Shown: positions 8,302 through 17,130 of the stretch, in pieces
Numbering within the stretch: the stretch's first letter is position 1
How the letters are laid out: every line of letters starts with the position of its first letter
NCBI GenBank assembly: GCA_020630015.1
Contig: JAHDCF010000004.1
Location: forward strand, 50,876-114,875
Direction: 5' to 3'
Source of the DNA: Planktomarina sp.
Lineage (GTDB): Bacteria > Pseudomonadota > Alphaproteobacteria > Rhodobacterales > Rhodobacteraceae
DNA length: 64,000 bases
Position numbers and translations under genes: made by a program
The notes under the pieces: model-generated
What the model was told of the DNA's origin: nothing
The model's input: only the letters and a program-made list of their open reading frames with translations
Databases searched by the model: none

Positions 8302-9069
8302 TTATGGTTTCAAAGCCTCCAACAAGGAAATTTTTGCTGAGCCGGGTCGCAATGGTTTTTGTTGGCTGTGATGCGGTTTCCAAGCTGACAAAAATATCAT
8401 TTCAAACGAAACGGGCTCACCGTTCCAAAGTTTTGAGGCACAGTCAAACAAGGATTTTGAGGTTAGTCCTTTGTTGCGCGCTTGGAGGGCATTTGTTTCC
8501 CCCATGTCTCTAAGATCTTGAAAAACGCTTTTCAGATTTCTGTATCTCACTTTTTGTTCGAAACGATCCGCAACGGGAAGGGCCAGCCCAGCGCGTTGAA
8601 GAAGGGCTCCGTATTCCCTTACATCAGCCATTGGATGAAAGCGTGGATGCGCACCATCGCAAATCTCTATTTCAGCTTTCGTGGTCAATTCACGAACGGT
8701 TGCTAACGTGGATCCACCAAAACAAACCGACAAAAACAAGCCGTCTGCCGTCAATGCGTTTGCACATTGAATGATTTGTCCCAAAGGATCGTTCGCTGAA
8801 TGCAATCCCATCGCATGAATCACCAAATCGTGGGATTCCTTTTTCAAAGGAAGAAATTCCTCATCGTCACAGATCAAAGCCCTGGGAACTAATTCTTTCC
8901 AGAACGCCGGAAAGCCAGTGACGATTGCCGGGCTCGTGAACGTTCTGTTAACCTCTGTCAGTCTTTCCTTGATGTTATCAAATGCAATTTCGTGCAGAAA
9001 CATCCCTTCGGGTTTTGCCCTGCTTCGATTTTGAACAATTGCATCTCGATCAAATAAATATTGGACCAT
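8302..9069 (-). CDS. SAM-dependent methyltransferase-fold protein, NDUFAF5/BioC-like
   Basis: A 255-residue class I methyltransferase-like protein. The opening FDRDAIVQNRSRAKPEGMFL and the following IAFDNIKERL match alphaproteobacterial relatives of mitochondrial NDUFAF5. That protein hydroxylates an arginine of complex I subunit NDUFS7 despite its methyltransferase fold. SAM-binding motif I is degenerate (PAIVTGFP where a DxGxGxG strand-loop is expected), as in that group. HDLVIHAMGLHSANDP corresponds to motif IV. The start codon lies only 11 bases from the divergent comF start, and no clear Shine-Dalgarno is visible. A general methyltransferase role remains possible. Confidence 0.7.
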   Translation of the reverse strand: MVQYLFDRDAIVQNRSRAKPEGMFLHEIAFDNIKERLTEVNRTFTSPAIVTGFPAFWKELVPRALICDDEEFLPLKKESHDLVIHAMGLHSANDPLGQIIQCANALTADGLFLSVCFGGSTLATVRELTTKAEIEICDGAHPRFHPMADVREYGALLQRAGLALPVADRFEQKVRYRNLKSVFQDLRDMGETNALQARNKGLTSKSLFDCASKLWNGEPVSFEMIFLSAWKPHHSQQKPLRPGSAKISLLEALKP

Positions 9070-9080
9070 GCGGTGGGGCT

Positions 9081-9812
9081 ATGCGTGATTATCTGACGAT
9101 GCAACCATTGTTATCATTCCTATATCCTGCGCTGTGTATTTCTTGCGGGGAAGAACTGGAAAAACATCAATCAATCTGCGCAAAATGTTGGGGTTCGATC
9201 GGCTTCATAAATGAAAATTGTTGTTACCTTTGTGGGGATCAACTTATCGGTGAAATTGATACACTAACACTGTGCGATTCATGCATTCAAGTCTCGCGCC
9301 CCTGGTCTGTTGGTCGTGCTGCGGTGATTTATGGTGGTCTTGGGCGCGATTTGGTTTTGTCCTACAAACATGGCGACCGCCTTGATATGACACATACTTT
9401 GGCGCGATGGATGGTAAATTCAGGGGAAGATCTCTTCTCTGATAATGCAATTTTAGTTCCAATCCCACTTCACCGGTATAGGGTGATGAAGCGGAAATAT
9501 AATCAGGCGGCAGAGCTTGCTAAAGCCATTTCAAAAATGACCAAAGTTCCTTGTTGTTTGAATGTTTTAAAGCGCGATCATCATTCAGCCATTCTTGACG
9601 GCTTGAATGCAGAGGAAAGGTTTTTACAAATGGAAAACGCGTTTTCTTTGATACAATCGGAAAGTTTGGAACTGAAAGAAAGAGAAGTAATTCTTGTTGA
9701 TGATGTTATGACATCAGGGGCGACATTCAGTGCAGCAACACACACTTTATTGAATGGATCTGTGAAGTCGGTGTCGGTCTTGGCTCTGGCACGGGTAAGC
9801 AAAAGCACCTAG
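9081..9812 (+). CDS. ComF-family double zinc ribbon phosphoribosyltransferase-like protein
   Basis: A 243-residue ComF protein, related to the competence factor that helps pull DNA inward. The N-terminus has paired CxxC units (CISC, CAKC, CYLC, CDSC) forming a zinc ribbon. The C-terminal half is a type I PRTase fold with the PRPP loop VILVDDVMTSGATFSAA and the ComF signature KRKYNQAAELAKAI. I choose the ATG at 9081 (GGTGGGG just upstream); an in-frame ATG at 9099 starts at the family-typical LLSFLYPALCISCG and is a real alternative. Glutaredoxin follows 24 bases later. Confidence 0.88.
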   Translation: MRDYLTMQPLLSFLYPALCISCGEELEKHQSICAKCWGSIGFINENCCYLCGDQLIGEIDTLTLCDSCIQVSRPWSVGRAAVIYGGLGRDLVLSYKHGDRLDMTHTLARWMVNSGEDLFSDNAILVPIPLHRYRVMKRKYNQAAELAKAISKMTKVPCCLNVLKRDHHSAILDGLNAEERFLQMENAFSLIQSESLELKEREVILVDDVMTSGATFSAATHTLLNGSVKSVSVLALARVSKST

Positions 9813-9836
9813 ATGTTCTGAAAACAAAGGTGCGCG

Positions 9837-10094
9837 ATGAAAAAGATCGAAATTTATACCACGCCTACTTGTGGGTTTTGCCATGCGGCGAAACGGCTTC
9901 TCAGCTCGAAGGGGCTTTCGTTTGAGGAGATCAATTTGGCAAATTCACCTAACCGAAGATCTGAAATGATGACTCGATCAAATGGTGGCCGAACTGTTCC
10001 GCAAATCTTTGTGGGGCAGACACATGTTGGTGGCTGCGATGATCTGTATGCGTTGGAGCGTGCGGGCAAGCTTGATGCCTTGATTGCAAGTTGA
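9837..10094 (+). CDS. grxC: Glutaredoxin 3
   Basis: An 85-residue dithiol glutaredoxin that reduces protein disulfides with glutathione in the cytoplasm. The active site is TPTCGFCHAAKRLL (CGFC, residues about 11-14). The cis-proline is in RTVPQIFVG and the glutathione-binding GGCDDLYALE follows. Length is typical. Its stop codon overlaps the TTG start of the nitrilase gene (TTGA), so the two are translationally coupled. Context comF-grxC-nitrilase-MarR is common in Rhodobacterales. Confidence 0.92.
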   Translation: MKKIEIYTTPTCGFCHAAKRLLSSKGLSFEEINLANSPNRRSEMMTRSNGGRTVPQIFVGQTHVGGCDDLYALERAGKLDALIAS

Positions 10095-10918
10095 GGGCCG
10101 CAGTTCTTCAAATGAATAGCAGTGATGACCCAATGGAAAACTTGGGTGCAGTTGTTGACGCAATCCAGCGATGTGAAAAACATGATATTCTTTTCACGCC
10201 GGAAGTCACAAACTGCATTTCGTTTTCGCGATCATACATGCAAAGAGCTTTGCAAAATGAAGAAAGAAATGACTTTCTGAATACCATCGTAGAAGCAGCA
10301 ACTGAAAAGGGAATTTGGGTGGCGCTGGGTTCCTTGGCTGTCAAAACGAAAGATGCCGACGGGCGTTTTGCGAACAGAGGCTTTTTGATTAACCCGGAAG
10401 TTGGCATCGTGGGGAAGTATGACAAGCTTCACATGTTTGATGTAAAAATTTCCGAGACGGAAGCTTACCACGAATCCCGAGGGTATCGGCCGGGACAACA
10501 GCTATCTGTTTTTGAAACTGATCATGGATCAATTGGTTTCACGATTTGCTATGATCTTCGATTTCCATATGTGTTCAACGATTTGGCAATTGCTGGTGCA
10601 AAAGTGATTTCTGTTCCATCTGCCTTTGCGGTTGAAACTGGACTGGCGCATTGGGAATCTTTGTTGCGATCTCGTGCGATCGAAACTGGTTGCTTTATAG
10701 TAGCGGCCGCCCAAACCGGAACGCACACCCCTTCGAAACGAAAAACAAATGGCCACAGCCTTATTGTTAATCCATGGGGCGATGTGATTTTAGATGCCGG
10801 GGAAGAAGCGGGTCTTTTCCACTTGGACCTTGATTTGGCCTTGGTGGATAAGGCACGTTCCATGATACCAACCTTGGCGAACCAGAAAAGTTTTCGATCT
10901 GCAAAAGAAGAGAGTTGA
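10091..10918 (+). CDS. Carbon-nitrogen hydrolase (Nit1/Nit2-like amidase)
   Basis: A 275-residue cytosolic nitrilase-superfamily amidase. The catalytic Glu-Lys-Cys triad is visible as FTPEVTN (Glu), KYDKLHMFD (Lys) and ICYDLRFPY (Cys). The close match to the Nit branch, with H-M-F-D after the Lys and R-F-P after the Cys, suggests hydrolysis of deaminated glutathione or omega-amides. The start is an unusual TTG overlapping the grxC stop. I accept it because the product then begins MRAAVLQMNS, the family's standard first strand; the next in-frame ATG would remove that strand. Confidence 0.88.
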   Translation: MRAAVLQMNSSDDPMENLGAVVDAIQRCEKHDILFTPEVTNCISFSRSYMQRALQNEERNDFLNTIVEAATEKGIWVALGSLAVKTKDADGRFANRGFLINPEVGIVGKYDKLHMFDVKISETEAYHESRGYRPGQQLSVFETDHGSIGFTICYDLRFPYVFNDLAIAGAKVISVPSAFAVETGLAHWESLLRSRAIETGCFIVAAAQTGTHTPSKRKTNGHSLIVNPWGDVILDAGEEAGLFHLDLDLALVDKARSMIPTLANQKSFRSAKEES

Positions 10919-11358
10919 TGCCTGATCAAATTGAAACACTTTCGGTAGGGCTTTTTTCAGAAATTCTTGCGCTTGAAACTCTTCTGCGGAACCGCCTTTC
11001 GAAGGTTCTGCCTAAAGGGATGGAACTGTCGCATTTTACAATTTTGAATCACTTGGCCCATGTGGAAGGTGAACGCACACCAGCTCAGTTGGCGACGGCA
11101 TTTAATGTTACTAGGGGTGCGATTACAAACACACTCTCAAAACTTGAATGGGCGGGTTACGTGCACATTCGCCCGGATTGGGAAGATGCCAGAAGAAAAC
11201 AAGTGGTCATCAGCCCCGCTGGTCGCGCTGCGCGTGATGCCGCCTTTTCAAAGATTGCACCTATTTTAAAGGATGCATCCTCTGCGATTGGCGAAGCAGC
11301 CCTCAAAGACGCACTGCCGATTTTAAGAGAATTAAGGATTAGTCTCGCGTCTTCATAA
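10918..11358 (+). CDS. MarR-family transcriptional regulator
   Basis: A 146-residue winged-helix repressor or activator. The recognition region runs from [20 protein letters not shown] to the wing [16 protein letters not shown], which contains the D-x-R motif of MarR proteins. The ATG at 10918 overlaps the nitrilase TGA by one base (TGATG); the preceding TTG at 10915 is a less likely start. The 3' end overlaps the opposing ubiG gene by 6 bases. The ligand and targets are unknown. Nothing in the grxC-nitrilase leader resembles a clear MarR palindrome. Confidence 0.85.
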   Translation: MPDQIETLSVGLFSEILALETLLRNRLSKVLPKGMELSHFTILNHLAHVEGERTPAQLATAFNVTRGAITNTLSKLEWAGYVHIRPDWEDARRKQVVISPAGRAARDAAFSKIAPILKDASSAIGEAALKDALPILRELRISLASS

Positions 11359-12108
11359 ATCTGTTGGGGGTTTGAGGCTGGAAGTGACGTAGTTCACGCT
11401 TAGGTCATGGTCGCTTAACCCCCAAGTCCAGCGGATTTTGTTAAATACAAAACCCTTCTTATCGACAGGCATTAGCCCCGCCTTTTCAAGCAGTTCAAAA
11501 AGTTCTTGCGGCGTAATGAATTTTGACCATTCATGTGTCCCCTTTGGCAGCCAACGCATGACATATTCTGCCCCAATAATTGCAAAGAGATAGCTTTTCG
11601 GATTGCGGTTCAGAGTAGAGCAAATGTGAAGCCCACCAGGTTTTAAGAGTTGCTGGCATGCCGTGAGATAGCCGAGTGGATTTGCAACATGTTCCACAAC
11701 TTCCATATTTAAAACGACGTCAAATTCCTCACCGTTTTCGGCTAATTTTTCTGCTGTGGTGTTTCGGTAATCAATTGAAAGACCCGATTGCTCTGAATGT
11801 ATTTTTGCAACTGGTATGTTGCCTGCTGCTGCATCTGCGCCAACAACGGTTGCGCCCAAACGCGCCATAGGTTCGCACAGTAAGCCCCCTCCGCATCCAA
11901 TGTCTAAAATCCGAAGGCCTTTAAAAGGTGCTTTTGTTCTGAGATCACGATCGAATTCAGCCGCAATTTGTGAAGTGATGTAATCCAATCGGCAAGGATT
12001 AAGCATGTGTAAAGGTTTGAATTTCCCTTCAAGATCCCACCATTCCGCCGCCATCGCCTCAAATTTTGCGACTTCTTTGGGATCAACTGTGGTTTCCGTC
12101 GCTTGCAT
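11353..12108 (-). CDS. ubiG: Ubiquinone O-methyltransferase UbiG
   Basis: Carries out both O-methylations of ubiquinone synthesis (on polyprenyl-dihydroxyphenol and on demethylubiquinol). The 251-residue protein has the hallmark N-terminus [19 protein letters not shown] and [11 protein letters not shown], the SAM motif [15 protein letters not shown] (about residues 84-98), and [14 protein letters not shown]. The C-terminal [14 protein letters not shown] is also diagnostic. Full length and convergent with the MarR gene. It diverges from the proline iminopeptidase gene, with 69 bases between the start codons. Confidence 0.95.
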   Translation of the reverse strand: MQATETTVDPKEVAKFEAMAAEWWDLEGKFKPLHMLNPCRLDYITSQIAAEFDRDLRTKAPFKGLRILDIGCGGGLLCEPMARLGATVVGADAAAGNIPVAKIHSEQSGLSIDYRNTTAEKLAENGEEFDVVLNMEVVEHVANPLGYLTACQQLLKPGGLHICSTLNRNPKSYLFAIIGAEYVMRWLPKGTHEWSKFITPQELFELLEKAGLMPVDKKGFVFNKIRWTWGLSDHDLSVNYVTSSLKPPTDL

Positions 12109-12177
12109 TCCGGTTCTCCAAAAGATTTAACAAAGAGACGGGCCATTGGGCCTGCCCACCTTATATATAGGCTGATC

Positions 12178-13155
12178 ATGGACAAGGACGCAGGTCAAAA
12201 ACGCGCAGTTCAGTATCTTTATCCACCTCTCACACCATTCGATCAAAGAATGCTTGATGTTGGGGATGGTCATCTGGTGTATGTTGAACAATGCGGTAAT
12301 CCCAACGGGATGCCTGTGATCGTTTTTCATGGCGGCCCCGGAGGCGGGTGCAGTCCTGCGATGCGCCGATATTTTGACCCCAAGTATTATCGTATAGTTT
12401 TGTTTGACCAACGTGGTTGCGGGCGATCGAAGCCGCATGCAAGCATAGAAAATAATACAACTTGGCACTTGATCAAAGATATCGAAAAAATCCGCGTCGA
12501 ACTGGAAATTGATAAATGGATGGTTTTTGGTGGAAGCTGGGGGGCGACACTTGGGTTGGTCTACAGTCAATCCCATCCAAGCAATGTGATCCACCTAATT
12601 TTGCGAGGGGTTTTTCTCGGAACGCAATCTGAACTCGATTGGTTTTATGGCGGCGGCGCGGGGCAATTCTGGCCAGAGGCTTGGGCAAGATTTGTAAACC
12701 TCATTCCCGAAGAAGAAAGAACAGATATGATCGCCGCGTATGGGCGGCGTTTGTTCAGTGGGGATCAAAGCATTGAAACGCGTTATGCACGGGCTTGGGC
12801 AGGATGGGAAAATGCACTTGCCTCCATCGATTCAAGCGGTGTTGCATGGGAAAGTCCAGCTGAATACGCGCGCGCATTTTCACGCCTAGAAAACCATTAT
12901 TTTCAAAACAAAGTTTTTTTAGATTCCAACTCAGCGATTTTGGCAAATGTTGATCAGTTAAAGGATATTCCTGGGACAATTGTTCAAGGAAGATACGACA
13001 TGATTTGCCCACCCGTTTCTGCGCGCAAATTGTCAGATGCATGGCCTCTCTGCAAATTGAGATACGTTCAAAAGGCAGGGCACGCTCTTTCTGAGCCGGG
13101 GATCAGCGCGGAGCTGGTTAAAACCATGGATGGATTGCGACAAAAAGGGTCGTAA
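12178..13155 (+). CDS. pip: Proline iminopeptidase
   Basis: Alpha/beta-hydrolase of peptidase family S33 that removes N-terminal proline from peptides. From the ATG at 12178 it is 325 residues, opening YLYPPLTPFDQRMLDVGDGH as bacterial Pip proteins do. HGGPGGGCSPAMRRYFDP forms the oxyanion loop, DQRGCGRSKPHA follows, and the nucleophile elbow is FGGSWGATLGL (Ser). The catalytic Asp is in VQGRYDMICP and the His in KAGHALSEPG. The upstream frame extension to 12103 has no family similarity. An AT-rich TTATATATAG lies only about 10 bases before the ATG. Confidence 0.92.
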   Translation: MDKDAGQKRAVQYLYPPLTPFDQRMLDVGDGHLVYVEQCGNPNGMPVIVFHGGPGGGCSPAMRRYFDPKYYRIVLFDQRGCGRSKPHASIENNTTWHLIKDIEKIRVELEIDKWMVFGGSWGATLGLVYSQSHPSNVIHLILRGVFLGTQSELDWFYGGGAGQFWPEAWARFVNLIPEEERTDMIAAYGRRLFSGDQSIETRYARAWAGWENALASIDSSGVAWESPAEYARAFSRLENHYFQNKVFLDSNSAILANVDQLKDIPGTIVQGRYDMICPPVSARKLSDAWPLCKLRYVQKAGHALSEPGISAELVKTMDGLRQKGS

Positions 13156-13222
13156 ACGCTTTACAGAAGTTTAAACGCTGTTAACCTCAGGCAAAACGAA
13201 ACAACGCCACAGGGGAAATAAG

Positions 13223-14212
13223 GTGGGATCAATTGCGCGGATTATTCTGCAACGCTTGGCCTTAGGTTTACTTACACTTCTTATCGTTTCCATGGTTATA
13301 TTTGTGGCGGTCAATGCTTTGCCTGGGGACTTTGCCCAACAAATTTTGGGGCAGGGCGCAACGCCAGAGGCAATCGAGGCCATTCGTAAGGACCTCGGCT
13401 TGGATCAAAACTACTTTTTGCGATATTTTAGCTGGTTAGGAAATTTGCTGACCGGAAATCTGGGCATTAGTTTTGCACAAATGAATTTTGCATCGAATAT
13501 GGGTGGCGATCAATTGATCGGCGTGGCTGAACAGATCAGGCCTCGATTTATGAACACAATGTTCCTTGCCGGTGTAACAGCGGTGATTGCAGTTCCACTT
13601 TCTATCATTCTTGGTTTGTTGGCCGCACTGTATCGCAACACAGTTTTTGATCGAGCGGCAAACATCACAACGCTTTCTTCGATTTCAAGTCCTGAATTCT
13701 TTTTAGCTTATATTTTGATTTTGTTTTTGGCAGTTCTGAACCCGGTGTTTCCTTCACTTTCAAATATCTTTGATGGAATGGGGTTCGGTGATCGTCTGAA
13801 CAAAACAATGTTGCCGGCACTCACGCTTACATTGGTGGTGACAGCCCACATGATGCGTATGACGCGCGCAGCCATCATTAATCTTTTGGCCAGTCCTTAT
13901 ATCGAAATGGCGCGTCTCAAAGGCATCAGCCCGATGCGCGTGATCGTAAAGCACGCTTTACCAAATGCGCTTGCACCGATCATCAACGTCATTGCGCTTA
14001 ACCTTGCCTATTTGATCACAGGCGTTGTCGTGGTTGAGGTTGTTTTTGTGTATCCAGGAATTGGCCAGCTTTTTGTGGACAGCGTAAAGATTCGAGACAT
14101 CCCTGTTGTACAGGCTTGCTGCCTGATTTTCGCCGCTGCCTACATCCTTCTGAACTTGGCTGCTGATATCATGTCAATTTTGTCCAACCCAAGACTGAGG
14201 CACCCCAAATGA
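13223..14212 (+). CDS. Peptide/opine ABC transporter permease (DppB-like)
   Basis: Inner-membrane permease of a family-5-type ABC importer, 329 residues. It begins with a GTG preceded by AGGGGAAATAAG. The first helix (residues about 10-30) leads into AVNALPGDFAQQILGQGATPEAI, standard for DppB/OppB. The coupling (EAA) loop is ASPYIEMARLKGISPMRVIVKHALPNALAP. Six transmembrane segments are expected. Its stop overlaps the next permease start (ATGA). The gene order permease-permease-fused ATPase-binding protein makes a complete importer. Confidence 0.92.
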   Translation: MGSIARIILQRLALGLLTLLIVSMVIFVAVNALPGDFAQQILGQGATPEAIEAIRKDLGLDQNYFLRYFSWLGNLLTGNLGISFAQMNFASNMGGDQLIGVAEQIRPRFMNTMFLAGVTAVIAVPLSIILGLLAALYRNTVFDRAANITTLSSISSPEFFLAYILILFLAVLNPVFPSLSNIFDGMGFGDRLNKTMLPALTLTLVVTAHMMRMTRAAIINLLASPYIEMARLKGISPMRVIVKHALPNALAPIINVIALNLAYLITGVVVVEVVFVYPGIGQLFVDSVKIRDIPVVQACCLIFAAAYILLNLAADIMSILSNPRLRHPK

Positions 14213-15408
14213 GCCTTCTGACAATCCTCGCGATTTCTTTGATTGGATGCCTGTGTGCCGCATGGGTTTTCCGGTTCTCAGGCCAAGTTCTTTCGGATCA
14301 AAAACCCTTTTTCCGGGATATGCCATATGGCGTTGCCTTTGGGTACGTTTTGGGCGTGGCGGTTTTGGCTTGGATTATCGTTACCTATATTGGGGCAAAA
14401 ATTGCAGGATTTCCGGCTGCAAATAAGCTTTACTTCTTTGTCAAAGCGGTGGAGTGGTTCGTGATCTTTGCGGTCGCTGCGGTATTGTTCCGGATACTGG
14501 GTCGAAATCTTGGGACGGCTGGTATGCGCAAACTGTTTCGCAGTATGCCCCTTACCGCGTCTTTCGGTATTTTGATTATTATTCTTTATGCAATTGTTTC
14601 CATTTTTGCAGGCTGGATTGCACCTTACGGTCAGGAACAGGTTTTTGCCCAAGCGAACATACCACCGGGCGGTGATCCATCGACAGGTGGAAACCCTCAG
14701 TTTCCTATGGGTACGGATCAAATTGGCCGCGATATTTATAGCCGATTGATTTACGGTGCGCAGAACACAGTTGGCATTGCCTTTGCGACGACGTGCCTTG
14801 CCTTTTTCATTGGTGGAACATTCGGGTTTTTGGCAGCTACACTGGGTGGTTGGTTGGATCAAATTGTTTCGCGAACCGTTGATGTATTGATGGCGATTCC
14901 GGCTTTGATTTTTGCCTTGCTTTTGATGACGATCGCAACGGTTTGGGCGAATAACTTTGGAATTGACCGAACCATTTTTATGGTCGTGATTATTGCGGTG
15001 ATCGACGCCACACGGGTTTATCGCCTTGCCCGTGCTGTGGGTCAAAACATTGTGGTCATGGATTACATCGAGGCAGCAAAATTGCGCGGCGAAGGTTTGA
15101 TGTATCTGATCTTCCGGGAAATTCTGCCAAACGCGACGGCACCTCTTTTGGCAGAATTTGGTCTTCGATTCTGCTTTGTGTTTTTGACAATCGCTTCTTT
15201 GTCCTTCTTGGGTGTTGGTATTCAACCACCTTTGGCAGACTGGGGAACAATGGTGAAAGACTTGTCCCAGTTTATCAACTTTGCCCAATTTGCGCCGAAT
15301 GTTGCATCCGCACCTTTGCTGGCGGCTGGGGCAATCGCCCTTCTGACGGTTGCTGTGAACTTTGTGGTGGATTGGATGCTGCACAAATCTTCCGGACTTA
15401 AGGAATAA
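14209..15408 (+). CDS. Peptide/opine ABC transporter permease (DppC-like) with N-terminal extension
   Basis: Second permease, 399 residues against about 290-300 for ordinary DppC/OppC. The extra roughly 110 residues hold about three hydrophobic segments (around residues 3-22, 42-65 and 82-98) before the normal DppC start RSMPLTASFGILIIILYAIV. The core then shows GTDQIGRDIYSRLIYGAQNT and the EAA loop DYIEAAKLRGEGLMYLIFREILPN. Extended DppC proteins of this type recur in marine Rhodobacterales; the role of the extra helices is unknown. Coupled to the first permease by a 4-base overlap. Confidence 0.9.
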   Translation: MSLLTILAISLIGCLCAAWVFRFSGQVLSDQKPFFRDMPYGVAFGYVLGVAVLAWIIVTYIGAKIAGFPAANKLYFFVKAVEWFVIFAVAAVLFRILGRNLGTAGMRKLFRSMPLTASFGILIIILYAIVSIFAGWIAPYGQEQVFAQANIPPGGDPSTGGNPQFPMGTDQIGRDIYSRLIYGAQNTVGIAFATTCLAFFIGGTFGFLAATLGGWLDQIVSRTVDVLMAIPALIFALLLMTIATVWANNFGIDRTIFMVVIIAVIDATRVYRLARAVGQNIVVMDYIEAAKLRGEGLMYLIFREILPNATAPLLAEFGLRFCFVFLTIASLSFLGVGIQPPLADWGTMVKDLSQFINFAQFAPNVASAPLLAAGAIALLTVAVNFVVDWMLHKSSGLKE

Positions 15409-15412
15409 TTGC

Positions 15413-17062
15413 ATGTCAGGCACTCTTCTTAAAATTCGCAATTTGCAAATCGAAGGTCGGGCAGATGAAACCTGGAATCCAATTATTAATGGAATTGATT
15501 TCGATCTGAACAAAGGTGAGGTTCTGGGCCTGATTGGGGAATCTGGCGCTGGGAAATCTACGGCGGGTTTGGCCGCAATGGGGTTCACGCGTGATGGTTG
15601 TCGAATTTCCGGTGGAACTGTGGAATTCGATGGCATCGATTTGGTGAATGCCTCCGCTGCTGTAAAGCGCGGGTTATTGGGCAAGCGGATTGCCTATGTT
15701 GCGCAATCTGCTGCGGCTTCTTTCAATCCCGCCCACAAGTTAATTGAACAGCATGTTGAAGCTCCTGTTCAACACGGTGTTCAAGATCGGGCCACCAGCC
15801 AGGCGGATGGGATTGAACTTTATCGCAGGCTTCGATTGCCCGATCCTGATAATATTGGGTTTCGATATCCTCACCAAGTTTCGGGTGGGCAATTACAGCG
15901 TGCCATGACGGCTATGGCAATGTCGTGCCGCCCAGACTTGATCATTTTCGATGAGCCGACAACGGCTTTGGACGTGACGACACAGATCGAAGTTCTGGCG
16001 GCAATTCGCGATATCGTCGAACAATTTGATACCGCAGCGATCTATATCACGCATGATTTGGCTGTTGTTGCCCAAATGGCTGACAAGATCAAAGTGTTGC
16101 TCAAAGGGGATGAAGTTGAAGAAGCAGATACCCGAACAATGCTTTCCGATCCTAAAGAAGAATACACAAAGTCACTTTGGGCGGTTCGATCATTTCAGCG
16201 CCCAGCAAAGCCAGCGATTAACACGGGCGCCACACCTGTAATATCGGTTCAAAATGTGACCGCCGCTTATGGCACAGTTCCGGTGTTGTTCGACGTGAAT
16301 TTTGATATTCACCAAGGTCGTACGGTTGCGGTGGTTGGAGAGTCTGGATCAGGGAAATCCACAGCGGCGCGATGCATAACGGGGCTTTTGCCACCAAAAC
16401 AGGGCCACATTGAATTCGATGGTGTGGCGCTCCCTCTGGATTACAAGAAACGAAATAAAGACCAGCTGCGCCAAGCTCAGATGATCTATCAAATGGCAGA
16501 CACAGCGCTGAATCCACGCAAATCCATTGGCGAAATTATTGGCCGGCCTGTTCAATTTTACAGTGGTTTAACTGGTGCCGATAAGCGTCGGCGTGTCGAA
16601 CAATTGCTGGAACAAATTGAACTTGAACCTACGCAATATATTAATCGATTGCCATCCGAGCTATCCGGTGGTCAAAAGCAGCGCGTTGGAATTGCGCGGG
16701 CTTTGGCTGCTGATCCAAAGTTCATAATATGTGATGAAGTTACATCCGCTTTGGATCAGTTGGTTGCCGAAGGCATTTTGAAACTTCTAGCAGATTTGCA
16801 AGATACACTTGGGCTTTCATACATGTTCATTACGCATGATTTGGCAACTGTCCGATCGATCAGTGATGAGGTTGTTGTTATGAAAGACGGCCGTGTTGTG
16901 GAGCAAGGCCCCAAAGCAGATATGTTCCAACCTCCACACCACCCGTATACAGATTTGTTGCTTTCTTCGGTTCCTGAAATGGATCCTGATTGGTTGACCG
17001 AACTTCTTGAAAAACGCGGAATTGATAATATTGGCGACGCAGCGGTTGGAAAAATGGTATAA
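15413..17062 (+). CDS. Peptide/opine ABC transporter ATPase, two nucleotide-binding domains fused
   Basis: A DppD-DppF fusion of 549 residues from the ATG at 15413, four bases after the upstream stop. Domain 1 has Walker A GESGAGKST, signature VSGGQLQRAM and Walker B LIIFDEPTTALD. Domain 2 has GESGSGKST, LSGGQKQRVG and FIICDEVTSALD. Each domain keeps its switch His (YITHDLA, FITHDLA). The first domain ends in a short linker (about residues 245-275). The PxHPYT oligopeptide signature appears in the second domain as PPHHPYTDLLLSSVPE. Both ATPase sites look intact, so it should power the importer alone. Confidence 0.93.
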   Translation: MSGTLLKIRNLQIEGRADETWNPIINGIDFDLNKGEVLGLIGESGAGKSTAGLAAMGFTRDGCRISGGTVEFDGIDLVNASAAVKRGLLGKRIAYVAQSAAASFNPAHKLIEQHVEAPVQHGVQDRATSQADGIELYRRLRLPDPDNIGFRYPHQVSGGQLQRAMTAMAMSCRPDLIIFDEPTTALDVTTQIEVLAAIRDIVEQFDTAAIYITHDLAVVAQMADKIKVLLKGDEVEEADTRTMLSDPKEEYTKSLWAVRSFQRPAKPAINTGATPVISVQNVTAAYGTVPVLFDVNFDIHQGRTVAVVGESGSGKSTAARCITGLLPPKQGHIEFDGVALPLDYKKRNKDQLRQAQMIYQMADTALNPRKSIGEIIGRPVQFYSGLTGADKRRRVEQLLEQIELEPTQYINRLPSELSGGQKQRVGIARALAADPKFIICDEVTSALDQLVAEGILKLLADLQDTLGLSYMFITHDLATVRSISDEVVVMKDGRVVEQGPKADMFQPPHHPYTDLLLSSVPEMDPDWLTELLEKRGIDNIGDAAVGKMV

Positions 17063-17087
17063 AGAATCACCCCTCTACGGAGGATTT

Positions 17088-17101
17088 GCGGAATTTTCCG
17101 C
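17088..17101 (+). other. Small stem-loop just before the binding-protein gene
   Basis: GCGGAATTTTCCGC is a perfect 14-base palindrome (hairpin stem GCGG with an AATTTT loop) between the ATPase and substrate-binding-protein genes. Stems in this position often stabilise or process the mRNA so that the binding protein is made in excess. There is no T-run, so it is not a terminator. The functional reading is inference. Confidence 0.35.
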
Positions 17102-17130
17102 CAAAGATGTTCAATAAGGGAGAAAAACGA

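Noticed and set aside
8302..9069. Calling the methyltransferase-fold protein BioC
   Set aside because: No biotin genes nearby, the SAM motif is degenerate, and the N-terminus fits NDUFAF5-like proteins better.
12161..12170. TTATATATAG before the proline iminopeptidase gene as a promoter
   Set aside because: No -35 at a sensible distance and it would leave an almost leaderless mRNA; not strong enough to annotate.
14278..15684. A 468-codon open frame on the minus strand opposite the DppC-like permease gene
   Set aside because: It is unusually long, but the product is full of Cys, Asn, His, Arg and Lys without any domain, and it mirrors a clear permease gene. Antisense openness follows from the codon use of the real gene.
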